Source: JBDZVM01 sp040255675 (lineage in GTDB: Bacteria > Actinomycetota > Actinomycetes > Acidothermales > Acidothermaceae). From it: a stretch of 34,874 bases of DNA. Shown here piece by piece: positions 16,678 through 24,793 of the stretch. The notes below the pieces were generated by a model. The model made no database searches and was not told the origin of the DNA. It worked only from the letters and a program-made list of their open reading frames with translations. The position numbers and the translations under genes were made by a program. The stretch spans positions 1-34,874 of the forward strand of contig JBDZVM010000040.1 of assembly GCA_040255675.1 (NCBI GenBank), given 5' to 3'. Within the stretch, counting starts at the first letter, position 1, and the number at the start of each line of letters is the position of its first letter.

Positions 16678-18062
16678 TCCGGCTCTCCCTCGCCGACGCG
16701 GCCGAGCTTGCCGGCGGCGTGCTGTCGCCGTTGGCCGAGCCGTCGGCGATCGTGCGCGGGCCGGTGGTGGCCGACTCTCGCCGAGTGGAACGCGGGTCGC
16801 TGTTCGTCGCGCTGCCGGGCGAACGAGTCGACGGCCATGACTATGCCGAGCGAGCCGTGGCCGACGGCGCGGTCGCCGTCCTCGCGTCGCGCGACGTCGG
16901 CGTGCCGGCGATCGTCGTCGACGACACGACGCTCGCCCTCGGTCGCCTAGCCAACGGTTATCTGCGCTTGCTCGGCGCGACGGTCGTGGGCATCACCGGA
17001 TCGAGCGGTAAGACCTCGACCAAAGACCTTCTCGCCGCCGTGTTGTCGACGAACGCGCCGACGGTGGCGCCGGAAGGCTCGTTCAACACCGAGGTCGGTT
17101 TGCCGCTCACCGTGTTGCGCGCCGACGCCGACACTCGGTTTCTGGCGCTCGAGATGAGCGCTCGCGGCGTCGGCCACATCGCCTACCTATGCCAGCTCGC
17201 GCCACCTCGCGTCGGCGTCGTGCTCAACGTCGGCAGCGCCCACCTCGGCGAATTCGGCAGCCGCGAAGTCATCGCCAAGGCGAAGGGCGAACTCGTGGAA
17301 GCGCTGCCTCCGGACGGCGTGGCCGTGCTCAACGCCGACGACGACCTGGTCGCCGCGATGCGCGACCGCACCGACGCTCGCGTTGTCTCGTTCGGCCGGA
17401 GCCCGGACGCCGACGTCCGTGCCGCCGACGTGCGACTCGACGCGCTCGCGCGGCCCAGCTTCCGGCTCGAGACACCAGCGGGTTCGGCTGACCTGACCCT
17501 CGCCGTGCACGGCGAACACCAGGTGTCGAACGCCCTCGCGGTGACCGCCGTCGCGCTGGAACTCGGCATGTCGATCGATGCCGTCGTCGCCGCCTTGGCG
17601 GCCGCGAAACCGGCCAGCCGGTGGCGCATGGAGGTGCACGAGCGCGCGGACGGCATCACGGTCGTGAACGACGCCTACAACGCCAACCCCGAGTCGATGC
17701 GCGCGGCGCTCGCGGCGCTCGCCGCCATGGGCGGAACGCGCCGCACGTGGGCAGTTCTCGGCCTCATGGCCGAACTCGGCGCCGCCTCGGCCGCCGAGCA
17801 CCTGAACGTCGGATCGGCGGTGCCCGCCGCCGGCATCGACCGCCTCGTGGTGGTCGGTGAAGCCGCCGAAGCGATCGCCCAGGGCGCCGTAGCCGGAGGT
17901 TTTTCGCCGTCCGGGGTGCGAAAAGCGGCGGACGTCGACGAGGCGGTCGGGTTGCTCGAAGCGGAGCTTTCGCCTGGCGACGTCGTGTTGGTGAAAGCAT
18001 CGCGATCGGCGCAACTGCAACGAGTAGCGCAGCGGCTGCTCGGCGAGGAGTCGCAGGAGTGA
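16674..18062 (+). CDS. murF: UDP-MurNAc-tripeptide:D-Ala-D-Ala ligase MurF
   Basis: Adds D-Ala-D-Ala to UDP-MurNAc-tripeptide; 462 residues. Motifs in order are VVADSRRVERGSLFVALPGERVDGHDY (N-terminal domain), GITGSSGKTSTKDLL (ATP loop, K113), FNTEVGLPLTVL, NVGSAHLGEFGS, and NDAYNANPESMRAAL with TWAVLGLMAELG in the C-terminal domain. The ATG at 16674 overlaps the murE stop (ATGA), preferred over a GTG 9 bases upstream. Its stop overlaps the mraY GTG. It belongs to an uninterrupted chain of 4-base overlaps running from murE through mraY. Confidence 0.96.
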   Translation: MIRLSLADAAELAGGVLSPLAEPSAIVRGPVVADSRRVERGSLFVALPGERVDGHDYAERAVADGAVAVLASRDVGVPAIVVDDTTLALGRLANGYLRLLGATVVGITGSSGKTSTKDLLAAVLSTNAPTVAPEGSFNTEVGLPLTVLRADADTRFLALEMSARGVGHIAYLCQLAPPRVGVVLNVGSAHLGEFGSREVIAKAKGELVEALPPDGVAVLNADDDLVAAMRDRTDARVVSFGRSPDADVRAADVRLDALARPSFRLETPAGSADLTLAVHGEHQVSNALAVTAVALELGMSIDAVVAALAAAKPASRWRMEVHERADGITVVNDAYNANPESMRAALAALAAMGGTRRTWAVLGLMAELGAASAAEHLNVGSAVPAAGIDRLVVVGEAAEAIAQGAVAGGFSPSGVRKAADVDEAVGLLEAELSPGDVVLVKASRSAQLQRVAQRLLGEESQE

Positions 18063-19123
18063 AAGGAATCCTTGCCGCCGCGACGATTTCACTGATCGTG
18101 TCGCTTTTCGGCACGCCGTTCGCGATCACGCTGTTTCGCCGGCGCGGCTACGGCCAGCTGATCCGCGACGACGGCCCCACCACGCACCACACCAAGCGTG
18201 GCACGCCGACCATGGGCGGCACCGTCATTTTGCTAGCCGCGCTACTCGGTTACGCAGCAGGCAACCTGATGAGCGCGAAAGGCCCGACGGCGTCCGGCTT
18301 GCTCGTGTGCGGTCTCGCGACCGGTCTCGGGCTGGTCGGCTTCCTCGACGACTTCATCAAGATTCGCATGCAGCGCAACCTCGGACTGCGAGCCCGCACC
18401 AAGCTGCTCGGTCAGATCGTCGTCGCGGTCGTGTTCGGCATTGTGGCGTTGCAGTTCCCGAACCCGCTCGGCCTGCATCCGGCGTCGACGCATATCTCGT
18501 TCGTGCGCGACACGACCGTGGCGCTCGGCGCGGCCGGCTTCGTCGTCTGGGCGCTGGTGATGGTCGCCTCGACGTCGAACGGCGTGAACCTCACCGATGG
18601 GCTCGACGGTCTCGCGACTGGCGCGTCGAGCATGGTGTTCGCGGCGTTCGTCGTCATCACCTTCTGGCAAGGCCGCAACAGCTGTCTAGCGCCCGTCGGG
18701 CCACCCGGGTGCTACCACGTGCGCGACCCGTTCGACCTAGCGATCGTGGCGGCCGCGTTTGCCGGCGCCTGCGCTGGTTTCTTGTGGTGGAACGCCGCTC
18801 CCGCGCGCATCTTCATGGGCGACACCGGGTCGCTGGCCCTCGGCGGGGCGCTCGCCGGTATGGCGGTCATGACCCACACCGAGTTGCTACTCGCTGTCCT
18901 CGGTGGACTGTTCGTGCTGATCACGATGTCGAGCATCATCCAGATCGGGTACTTCAAGATGACCCGCCGCCGGGTGTTCAAGATGGCGCCGTTGCAGCAC
19001 CACTTCGAACTCAAGGGCTGGGCGGAGGTCACCATCGTGATCCGCTTTTGGATCATCGCGGCGCTCGCCGTCGCGCTCGGCCTCGGTGTGTTCTACGCGG
19101 AGTGGATCACCTGGCAGTCATGA
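18059..19123 (+). CDS. mraY: Phospho-MurNAc-pentapeptide translocase MraY
   Basis: Polytopic membrane enzyme that transfers phospho-MurNAc-pentapeptide to undecaprenyl phosphate to make lipid I; 354 residues. Family motifs are DDGPTTHHTKRGTPTMGG near the N-terminus, GFLDDFIKI, the NGVNLTDGLDGLATG loop, FMGDTGSLALGG, and MAPLQHHFELKGWAE near the C-terminus, separated by hydrophobic segments in the usual ten-helix order. The GTG start overlaps the murF stop, with GCAGGA just upstream. In related genomes murD follows directly; here only a short frame does. Confidence 0.96.
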   Translation: MKGILAAATISLIVSLFGTPFAITLFRRRGYGQLIRDDGPTTHHTKRGTPTMGGTVILLAALLGYAAGNLMSAKGPTASGLLVCGLATGLGLVGFLDDFIKIRMQRNLGLRARTKLLGQIVVAVVFGIVALQFPNPLGLHPASTHISFVRDTTVALGAAGFVVWALVMVASTSNGVNLTDGLDGLATGASSMVFAAFVVITFWQGRNSCLAPVGPPGCYHVRDPFDLAIVAAAFAGACAGFLWWNAAPARIFMGDTGSLALGGALAGMAVMTHTELLLAVLGGLFVLITMSSIIQIGYFKMTRRRVFKMAPLQHHFELKGWAEVTIVIRFWIIAALAVALGLGVFYAEWITWQS

Positions 19124-19233
19124 GAGTTCTCAACCGCGACACGCGGCGCAACGTCCAAGCCCGCGCTGGTGCGTGGCCGGAGACTTGCCGCATGCCTTCG
19201 TTGCCCGCTCCGACGTGTGCTGGGGTGCGATGA
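19120..19233 (+). pseudogene. 37-residue frame in the place of murD (possible deletion scar)
   Basis: An ATG overlaps the mraY stop by 4 bases and opens a 37-codon frame (beginning MRVLNRDTRRNVQ) whose TGA overlaps the ftsW ATG by 4 bases. In other actinobacterial dcw clusters this exact interval holds murD of roughly 450-500 codons. No Mur-ligase motif (TGTNGKT, NxxxDHLD) is present. The preserved start and stop overlaps are what an in-frame internal deletion of murD would leave, but the residues are too few to prove homology. It may still be translated and serve only to couple mraY to ftsW. Confidence 0.55.
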
Positions 19234-20633
19234 GCACGCGTCCCGCGATGGCGGGCGAACCGCGCGCCCGAACCGCTGATCCGTCCGCCCCGAAGAGCGA
19301 CGACAAACCGGCGACCGTCACACCCCTTCGACGCCGGACGCCGACGAGCGGGAAGCAACCGCTGCTGTGGCGACCGCTGGCGTCGTACTACCTGCTCCTC
19401 GGCTCGACCGCGCTGCTCGTGTGTTTCGGGCTCGTCATGGTGTGGTCGGCGTCGTATGTCGAGGCAGGCTCGAAAGGCGTGTCGTTCGCCACCGTCGAGA
19501 AGCAGGCGCTATGGGCCGGCTTTGGCGTGCCACTGCTTGTGCTCGCGAGCCGGTTGCCTGTGAAGATTTTTCGCGCGCTCGCCTACCCGGCGCTGCTTGG
19601 CTCGACGGTCCTGCTCATGGCGGTGCTCGTGCCCGGCCTCGGCGTGACGGTGAACGGCGCCACGCGTTGGCTCGACTTCGGGGGGCCATTCACCATCCAG
19701 CCGTCGGAGCTCGCCAAGCTCGCGCTTGTGATCTGGGGCGCCGATCTGCTCGCCCGCAAACACCAGCACAAGACGTTCGACAGCTACCGGCACATGCTGA
19801 TACCCCTCGTGCCGGTTGTGCTCGTCGTCCTGGCGCTTATCGAGAAAGAACACGACCTTGGCACGTCGATGGTGGTCATCACGATCGCGCTCGGTTTGTT
19901 GTGGTTCGCGGGCGCCCCGGGGCGGTTGTTCGGCATCGTGGTGGCGTTCGTCGGCGCGGGTGTGACACTGCTCGCGATCACCACGCCGTATCGCATGCAG
20001 CGCCTGCTCAACTTCTGGCATCCCTTCACCGATCTCCACCACTCGGGTTGGCAGGCGGGCCAGGGTCTTTACGCCCTCGCCTCGGGCGGCTGGTGGGGAG
20101 TCGGGCTCGGAGGCAGCCGCGAGAAATGGGGCTACCTTCCTGAAGCGCACAGCGACTTCATCTTCGCGATCATCGGTGAGGAGCTCGGCTTGGTCGGCAC
20201 GATCGGCGTCCTGCTGCTTTTCGCCGTGCTCGCCTACGCGGGCATCAGGGTCGCGCAGCGCAGTCGCGACACGTTCTCGCGGCTCGCGGCCGGCGCCGTG
20301 GTTGCGTGGATCATGGTGCAGGCGTTGGTGAACATCGGGGCGGTCATCGGCCTGCTGCCGATCACCGGCATTCCGCTGCCGCTGATATCCGCGGGCGGGT
20401 CGTCGCTGTTGCCGACGATGTTCGCGCTCGGCATGCTGATGTCGCTCGCGCGTCACGAGCCAGCGGCGGTTGCCGTGCTCGCGGTCCGTCGCCCATCTCT
20501 TATTCAGCGGACGGCGGATCGGCTACGGTCACCTCTAGATCTAGGTCAACGGCATCGAACTCGTGACGAGTCGGTGCGTGGAAGGCTCGCGTCCCGCGAG
20601 CCGTCTCGTGGAAAGCTCGTTCGCGGTCGGTGA
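19230..20633 (+). CDS. ftsW: Septal peptidoglycan glycosyltransferase FtsW (SEDS family)
   Basis: Polytopic SEDS-family polymerase that extends septal glycan strands from lipid II together with FtsI; 467 residues. After a 50-residue basic, Pro-rich cytoplasmic N-terminus come multiple hydrophobic helices. Conserved segments are GLVMVWSAS, NGATRWLDFGGPFTIQPSELAKLAL, EKEHDLGTSMV, ASGGWWGVGLGGSREKWGYLPEAHSDFIFAIIGEELGLVG and the C-terminal GIPLPLISAGGSSLLPTMFALGML. The ATG at 19230 overlaps the stop of the short frame upstream; the same frame is open back into mraY, so an N-terminally longer form is formally possible. A basic C-terminal tail of about 60 residues follows the last helix. Confidence 0.95.
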   Translation: MSTRPAMAGEPRARTADPSAPKSDDKPATVTPLRRRTPTSGKQPLLWRPLASYYLLLGSTALLVCFGLVMVWSASYVEAGSKGVSFATVEKQALWAGFGVPLLVLASRLPVKIFRALAYPALLGSTVLLMAVLVPGLGVTVNGATRWLDFGGPFTIQPSELAKLALVIWGADLLARKHQHKTFDSYRHMLIPLVPVVLVVLALIEKEHDLGTSMVVITIALGLLWFAGAPGRLFGIVVAFVGAGVTLLAITTPYRMQRLLNFWHPFTDLHHSGWQAGQGLYALASGGWWGVGLGGSREKWGYLPEAHSDFIFAIIGEELGLVGTIGVLLLFAVLAYAGIRVAQRSRDTFSRLAAGAVVAWIMVQALVNIGAVIGLLPITGIPLPLISAGGSSLLPTMFALGMLMSLARHEPAAVAVLAVRRPSLIQRTADRLRSPLDLGQRHRTRDESVRGRLASREPSRGKLVRGR

Positions 20634-21772
20634 TCATGCACGTCGTCCTTGCCGGTGGGGGAACCGCCGGCCATGTCGAGCCCGCCCTCGCGCTCGCCGA
20701 TGCGCTGCGCCGCCGCGACGCTGACATAGGCATCACGTTGCTCGGCACGGCGCGGGGGATCGAGACGCGACTGGTTCCGGCGCGCGGCTACGAGCTCGCG
20801 CTGATCCCGCCGGTGCCGCTGCCGAGGTCGTTGACGCCAGCGCTGTTCAGCGTGCCGACACGCATGCGGGCGGCCGTGCGCGAAACGGGCGGCGTGCTCG
20901 CGAAAGTCGGCGCCGACGTCGTCGTCGGCTTCGGCGGTTACGTCTCGTTGCCGGCCTACCTTGCCGCCCGCGGCGCGAAGCTGCCGTACGTCGTCCACGA
21001 AGCGAACGCCAAGCCCGGACTCGCGAACAGGTGGGGAGCGCGCTTCACGCCCTACGTCGCGAGCAGCGTCGCCGACCAGCGGCTGCCGCACGCGGTGCCC
21101 CTCGGCATCCCGCTGCGCCGGGCGGTGAGTCTGTTGGATCGCGCGGCCGAGAGGGCTGCGGCTCGCGCCCATTTCGGGCTGGACGCCGACCTCCCGACCC
21201 TGCTCGTCTCCGGCGGTTCGCAAGGGGCGCGCTCGATCAACCGCGCGGTCGCCGGCGTCGCGACCCAGCTGTGCGAGGCGGGCATTCAGGTACTGCACGT
21301 CGCCGGACCGACGCAGATCGGCGACGTCGAGGCGTTGTTATCCCCTCGGTTGCCCGCTCGGCGCTCGGCTCGCCAGGGGCCGAGCTATGAGTTGCTTCCG
21401 TACGTCGACCGCATGGAGCTCGCCTACGCGGCCGCTGACGTGATGTTGTGCCGGGCGGGCGCGATGACCTGCGCCGAGTTGACGGCTGTCGGCCTTCCGG
21501 CTGTCTATGTCCCGCTTCCGCATGGCAATGGCGAGCAGCGGTTCAACGCCGCGCCGATCGTCGAAGCGGGCGGCGGCATCATGGTCGCCGACGCCGAACT
21601 CAAACCCGCGCTGTTCACCGAGGTCGTCGTGCCGCTGCTCCACGATCCCGAAAAGCTCGCCCAGATGTCGGCCCGGGCGGCCGAGTTGGGCAGGCGCGAC
21701 GCGGACGAGAGACTGGTCGACATGGTGTTCGAGGCAGCGCGTGTCGGCGGTGTGGGCGGCGACCCGGCATGA
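20630..21772 (+). CDS. murG: UDP-GlcNAc:lipid I GlcNAc transferase MurG
   Basis: Membrane-associated GT-B glycosyltransferase that converts lipid I to lipid II; 380 residues. Motifs are VVLAGGGTAGHVEPALALADAL at the N-terminus, VGFGGYVSLPAYLAA, VVHEANAKPGLANR, LLVSGGSQGARSINRAV at the start of the second domain, and AGAMTCAELTAVGLPAVYVPLP with EQRFNA in the nucleotide-sugar site. The GTG at 20630 overlaps the ftsW stop (GTGA); an ATG two codons later is an equally good start. Its stop overlaps the murC ATG. Confidence 0.96.
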   Translation: MIMHVVLAGGGTAGHVEPALALADALRRRDADIGITLLGTARGIETRLVPARGYELALIPPVPLPRSLTPALFSVPTRMRAAVRETGGVLAKVGADVVVGFGGYVSLPAYLAARGAKLPYVVHEANAKPGLANRWGARFTPYVASSVADQRLPHAVPLGIPLRRAVSLLDRAAERAAARAHFGLDADLPTLLVSGGSQGARSINRAVAGVATQLCEAGIQVLHVAGPTQIGDVEALLSPRLPARRSARQGPSYELLPYVDRMELAYAAADVMLCRAGAMTCAELTAVGLPAVYVPLPHGNGEQRFNAAPIVEAGGGIMVADAELKPALFTEVVVPLLHDPEKLAQMSARAAELGRRDADERLVDMVFEAARVGGVGGDPA

Positions 21773-23211
21773 CGAGTTCGTCGACGGCCCCCCATGCGGG
21801 GGGCCCGGCACCCTCGGCCGGCCTTGGCCGGGTGCATTTCATTGGCATCGGCGGCGGCGGCATGTCGGGAATCGCTCGCATCATGGTCAGTCGCGGTGTT
21901 TCCGTGTCGGGCAGCGACGCGAAGGATTCCCGCGTGCTGGCGGCTCTTCGCGTGCTCGGCGCCGACGTGAATGTCGGCCACGACCCGAGGCATCTGGGTG
22001 ATCTTGGAGCTGGCGACACGGTCGTCGTGTCTACCGCGATTCGGGCTGACAATCCAGAGCTCGTCGAGGCGCGGTCGCGGGGCTTGCGGGTGTTGCCTCG
22101 CGCGGCGGCACTCGCCGCGGTCATGGCCGGCCGCCGCGGTATCGCGGTCGCGGGCACGCACGGCAAGACGACGACGACGTCGATGCTCGCGCGGGCGTTC
22201 CAGCATTGCGGCGCCGATCCGTCCTTCGCGATCGGTGCCGACCTCAACGAACCCGGATCGAACGCGCACGACGGTGCCGGCGAGTTGTTCGTCGCCGAGG
22301 CCGACGAGAGCGACGAGAGCTTCTTGCTGCTGTCGCCGCACGCGGCGATCGTCACGAACATCGAGGCCGACCATCTCAACCATTACGACGGCCTCGAACA
22401 AATCCACGAGGCGTTCGAGAAATTCGCCGGCCGCATCGTGCCGGGCGGCTTTTTGGTGACCTGTGCCGACGACGCCGGCTCACGTCGCTTGGCGGCGGCG
22501 GCTCGCGCCGGCGGTATCGACGTCCGCACCTACGGAGAGGCGGCTGACGCCGACGTCCGGCTCGAAAACGTCGCGGTGGCAGGCGGCGGGTCGTCGTTTC
22601 GGGTGGTGGCGCACGGACGCCGGCTCGGCGAGGTGGCGCTGCGCGTACCCGGCCGGCACAACGCCCTCAATGCCACCGGAGCGATCGCGATCGGCCTCGG
22701 ACTCGATGCGCCGTTCGGCGAGTTCGTCGCCGGCTTGGCGTCGTTCACGGGCGCGCGTCGACGTTTCGAGCCGAAAGGCGCGGTCGGCGGCATCCGGGTA
22801 TTCGACGACTACGCCCATCACCCGACCGAGATCGCGGCCGTTCTTCGGGCGGCGCGCGACGTCGCGGGCAGCGGACGAGTGATCGTCGCGTTCCAAGCTC
22901 ACCACTATTACCGGACGGCGGACTTCTGCGCCGAATTCGGGGAGGCGTTGGCGCTGGCCGACGACGTCGTGGTCATGGAGGTCTACGCGCCGGGCGAGAC
23001 GTTGATCCCGGCCGGTACCGGCTCGGCCCTTGCCGCGGCGGTCACGTTGCCGCCGCGGCACGTGGTGTTCGAGCCGTCGTGGTCGGCGGTACCCGCGCAT
23101 CTGGCGCTGCGCGCGCGCGCTGGCGACATCATCATGACGATCGGCGCCGGGGGAGACGTAGCGATGCTCGCGCCCGAGGTCATCGATGCCTTGCGCGCGA
23201 AGCGCGCGTGA
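21769..23211 (+). CDS. murC: UDP-MurNAc:L-alanine ligase MurC
   Basis: First Mur ligase of the pathway, adding L-Ala to UDP-MurNAc; 480 residues. Visible are VHFIGIGGGGMSGIARIM (N-terminal domain), AVAGTHGKTTTTSMLARAF (ATP loop, K133), ADESDESFLLL, TNIEADHLNHYDG in the central domain, and FDDYAHHPTEIAAVL with VIVAFQAHHYYRT in the C-terminal domain. The ATG at 21769 overlaps the murG stop. Its own stop overlaps a GTG that opens only an 18-residue frame, where ftsQ would normally begin. murC therefore appears to end the translationally coupled part of the cluster. Confidence 0.96.
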   Translation: MTSSSTAPHAGGPAPSAGLGRVHFIGIGGGGMSGIARIMVSRGVSVSGSDAKDSRVLAALRVLGADVNVGHDPRHLGDLGAGDTVVVSTAIRADNPELVEARSRGLRVLPRAAALAAVMAGRRGIAVAGTHGKTTTTSMLARAFQHCGADPSFAIGADLNEPGSNAHDGAGELFVAEADESDESFLLLSPHAAIVTNIEADHLNHYDGLEQIHEAFEKFAGRIVPGGFLVTCADDAGSRRLAAAARAGGIDVRTYGEAADADVRLENVAVAGGGSSFRVVAHGRRLGEVALRVPGRHNALNATGAIAIGLGLDAPFGEFVAGLASFTGARRRFEPKGAVGGIRVFDDYAHHPTEIAAVLRAARDVAGSGRVIVAFQAHHYYRTADFCAEFGEALALADDVVVMEVYAPGETLIPAGTGSALAAAVTLPPRHVVFEPSWSAVPAHLALRARAGDIIMTIGAGGDVAMLAPEVIDALRAKRA

Positions 23212-23264
23212 CGATGCCGCGAGCGCTTTCCGACCCTTCGAGTGGATCACGTTCAGGGGGGTAA
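23208..23264 (+). pseudogene. 18-residue frame in the place of ftsQ (possible remnant)
   Basis: GTG at 23208 overlaps the murC stop by 4 bases and opens VTMPRALSDPSSGSRSGG, ending at TAA 23262-23264. Actinobacterial dcw clusters have ftsQ here, starting with just such an overlap and running for about 250-300 codons with a transmembrane helix and POTRA domain. None of that is present before ftsZ. The frame may be the surviving start of a deleted ftsQ or an unrelated chance frame. Confidence 0.45.
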
Positions 23265-23306
23265 CTCGTCCCTTGCGACGTGTAGAGAACGCGCAAAGGA
23301 CGAGTT
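23263..23306 (+). terminator. Strong hairpin after murC
   Basis: Bases 23263-23277 (AACTCGTCCCTTGCG) pair with 23292-23306 (CGCAAAGGACGAGTT): 14 of 15 pairs with one C-A mismatch, around a 14-base loop. The stem starts in the stop codon of the 18-residue frame. Only a short T-run follows (GTTTG), so it may be a terminator, an RNA-stability element or the trace of a rearrangement. It would separate murC transcription from ftsZ. Confidence 0.6.
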
Positions 23307-23611
23307 TGCGTCGGTAGGGGCTAGCCGGATGGCGCCGCCAACTAAACACGCTTCATGCGCGACACGCCGGGGGCGTACGTTGACCGCTGAAGCGCTGGCC
23401 CCTACTCTCCTTGGCACTTTCAGGTTGACATAACTATAAGGGTCTACCTGAGGGTGAGGGTCTAACCGGGGGGCACCTGGACGGGCCTTCGTAGCACCGT
23501 CGGTGGTGGCTTCCCCGCACCATCGCCGCACGACTACAGCCGCCGGAATCGAGCCGGCCCGACGCAGGTCGGCGCCGTCCGACCGTCTCAGGGAAGGTAA
23601 GGCGAACGTCC
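23265..23611 (+). other. 347-base gap before ftsZ, including putative ftsZ promoter
   Basis: No gene is recognised in this stretch. Besides the hairpin it holds TTGACA at 23425-23430 followed by TAACTATAAGGGTCTACC and GAGGGTCTAACC. A GTTGACATAACnnTAA block upstream of ftsZ is something I recall from other actinobacteria, where it lies at the end of ftsQ, so the junction with the normal ftsZ leader seems kept. It can be read as a promoter with TTGACA as the -35, although no good -10 is found 17-18 bases later. Confidence 0.45.
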
Positions 23612-24793
23612 GTGGCAGCACCGCAGAACTACCTCGCGGTCATCAAAGTCGTCGGCATCGGCGGTGGCGGGGTCAACGCCGTCAACCGGATGATCGAAGT
23701 AGGTCTCAAGGGCGTCGAGTTCATCGCGATCAACACTGATGCCCAAGCGCTACTGATGAGCGACGCCGACGTCAAGCTCGACGTCGGTCGCGAGCTCACT
23801 CGCGGGCTTGGCGCGGGCGCTGACCCAGAAGTCGGCCGGCAGGCCGCGGAAGACCACGCCGACGAAATCGAGGAGGTGCTCAAAGGCGCCGACATGGTGT
23901 TCGTCACCGCGGGTGAAGGCGGCGGAACCGGCACCGGCGGCGCACCCGTGGTCGCCCGCATTGCCCGGGGCCTCGGGGCGTTGACGATCGGCGTCGTTAC
24001 CCGGCCGTTCAACTTCGAGGGACGCCGCCGGGCCGATCAGGCCGAGTCGGGCATCGAGGCGCTGCGCGACGAGGTTGACACGCTCATCGTGATTCCGAAC
24101 GACCGGCTGCTGTCGATCAGCGATCGCAAGATCAGTGTGCTGGATGCGTTCAAATCTGCCGACCAGGTGCTGTTGCAAGGTGTGTCCGGCATCACGGATC
24201 TCATCACCACGCCCGGCCTGATCAACCTCGACTTCGCCGACGTCAAGTCGGTCATGGCGGGCGCTGGCTCGGCGCTCATGGGAATCGGCTCGGCTCGTGG
24301 CGAAGACCGCGCGGTCGCCGCGGCCGAAATGGCCATCTCGAGTCCGCTGCTCGAGGCCTCGATCGAAGGTGCTCACGGCGTGTTGCTCTCGGTGGCCGGC
24401 GGCTCCGACCTCGGGTTGTTTGAAATCAACGAAGCGGCGCAGCTGGTCGCTGAAGCCGCACACCCGGAGGCGAACATCATTTTCGGCGCGGTAATCGACG
24501 ACGCTCTCGGCGACGAGGTGCGGGTCACCGTCATCGCCGCCGGCTTCGACGGAGGCGCTCCACGCCCGGCGCGCCAGGCGGCCCGCCGTGCGGTCGAACC
24601 GCCGCCCAAGCCCACAGACGACGTCGACCAAGCAATCAACATCAGCGCGCCCCCGCAGAGCGCCCCGCGACTCGACCCGAGGCCCGCGGCCAACGATGCT
24701 CCGCCAGCGCCACGCCAGCCGGTCACGCCGCGTCGCACGATCGTGTTCGACGACGACGCCGATGAACTCGACGTCCCCGACTTCTTGAAATAG
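23612..24793 (+). CDS. ftsZ: Cell division GTPase FtsZ
   Basis: Tubulin-like GTPase that forms the Z-ring; 393 residues. The GTP-binding domain has VVGIGGGGVNAVNRMI at the N-terminus, the tubulin signature GGGTGTG at residues 103-109, FEGRRRADQAESGIEAL and the T7 loop region with INLDFADVKSVM. A Pro/Ala-rich linker of about 60 residues leads to the C-terminal peptide DDDADELDVPDFLK, which in actinobacteria binds SepF and FtsW. The GTG at 23612 lies just before the conserved NYLAVIKVVGIGGGG. pgeF starts directly after its stop codon. Confidence 0.97.
   Translation: MAAPQNYLAVIKVVGIGGGGVNAVNRMIEVGLKGVEFIAINTDAQALLMSDADVKLDVGRELTRGLGAGADPEVGRQAAEDHADEIEEVLKGADMVFVTAGEGGGTGTGGAPVVARIARGLGALTIGVVTRPFNFEGRRRADQAESGIEALRDEVDTLIVIPNDRLLSISDRKISVLDAFKSADQVLLQGVSGITDLITTPGLINLDFADVKSVMAGAGSALMGIGSARGEDRAVAAAEMAISSPLLEASIEGAHGVLLSVAGGSDLGLFEINEAAQLVAEAAHPEANIIFGAVIDDALGDEVRVTVIAAGFDGGAPRPARQAARRAVEPPPKPTDDVDQAINISAPPQSAPRLDPRPAANDAPPAPRQPVTPRRTIVFDDDADELDVPDFLK

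Noticed and set aside
19086..19229. N-terminal extension of FtsW reading back into mraY
   Set aside because: The frame is open, but the ATG at 19230 forms the usual 4-base overlap and the upstream residues resemble no FtsW N-terminus; more likely just a GC-rich open frame.
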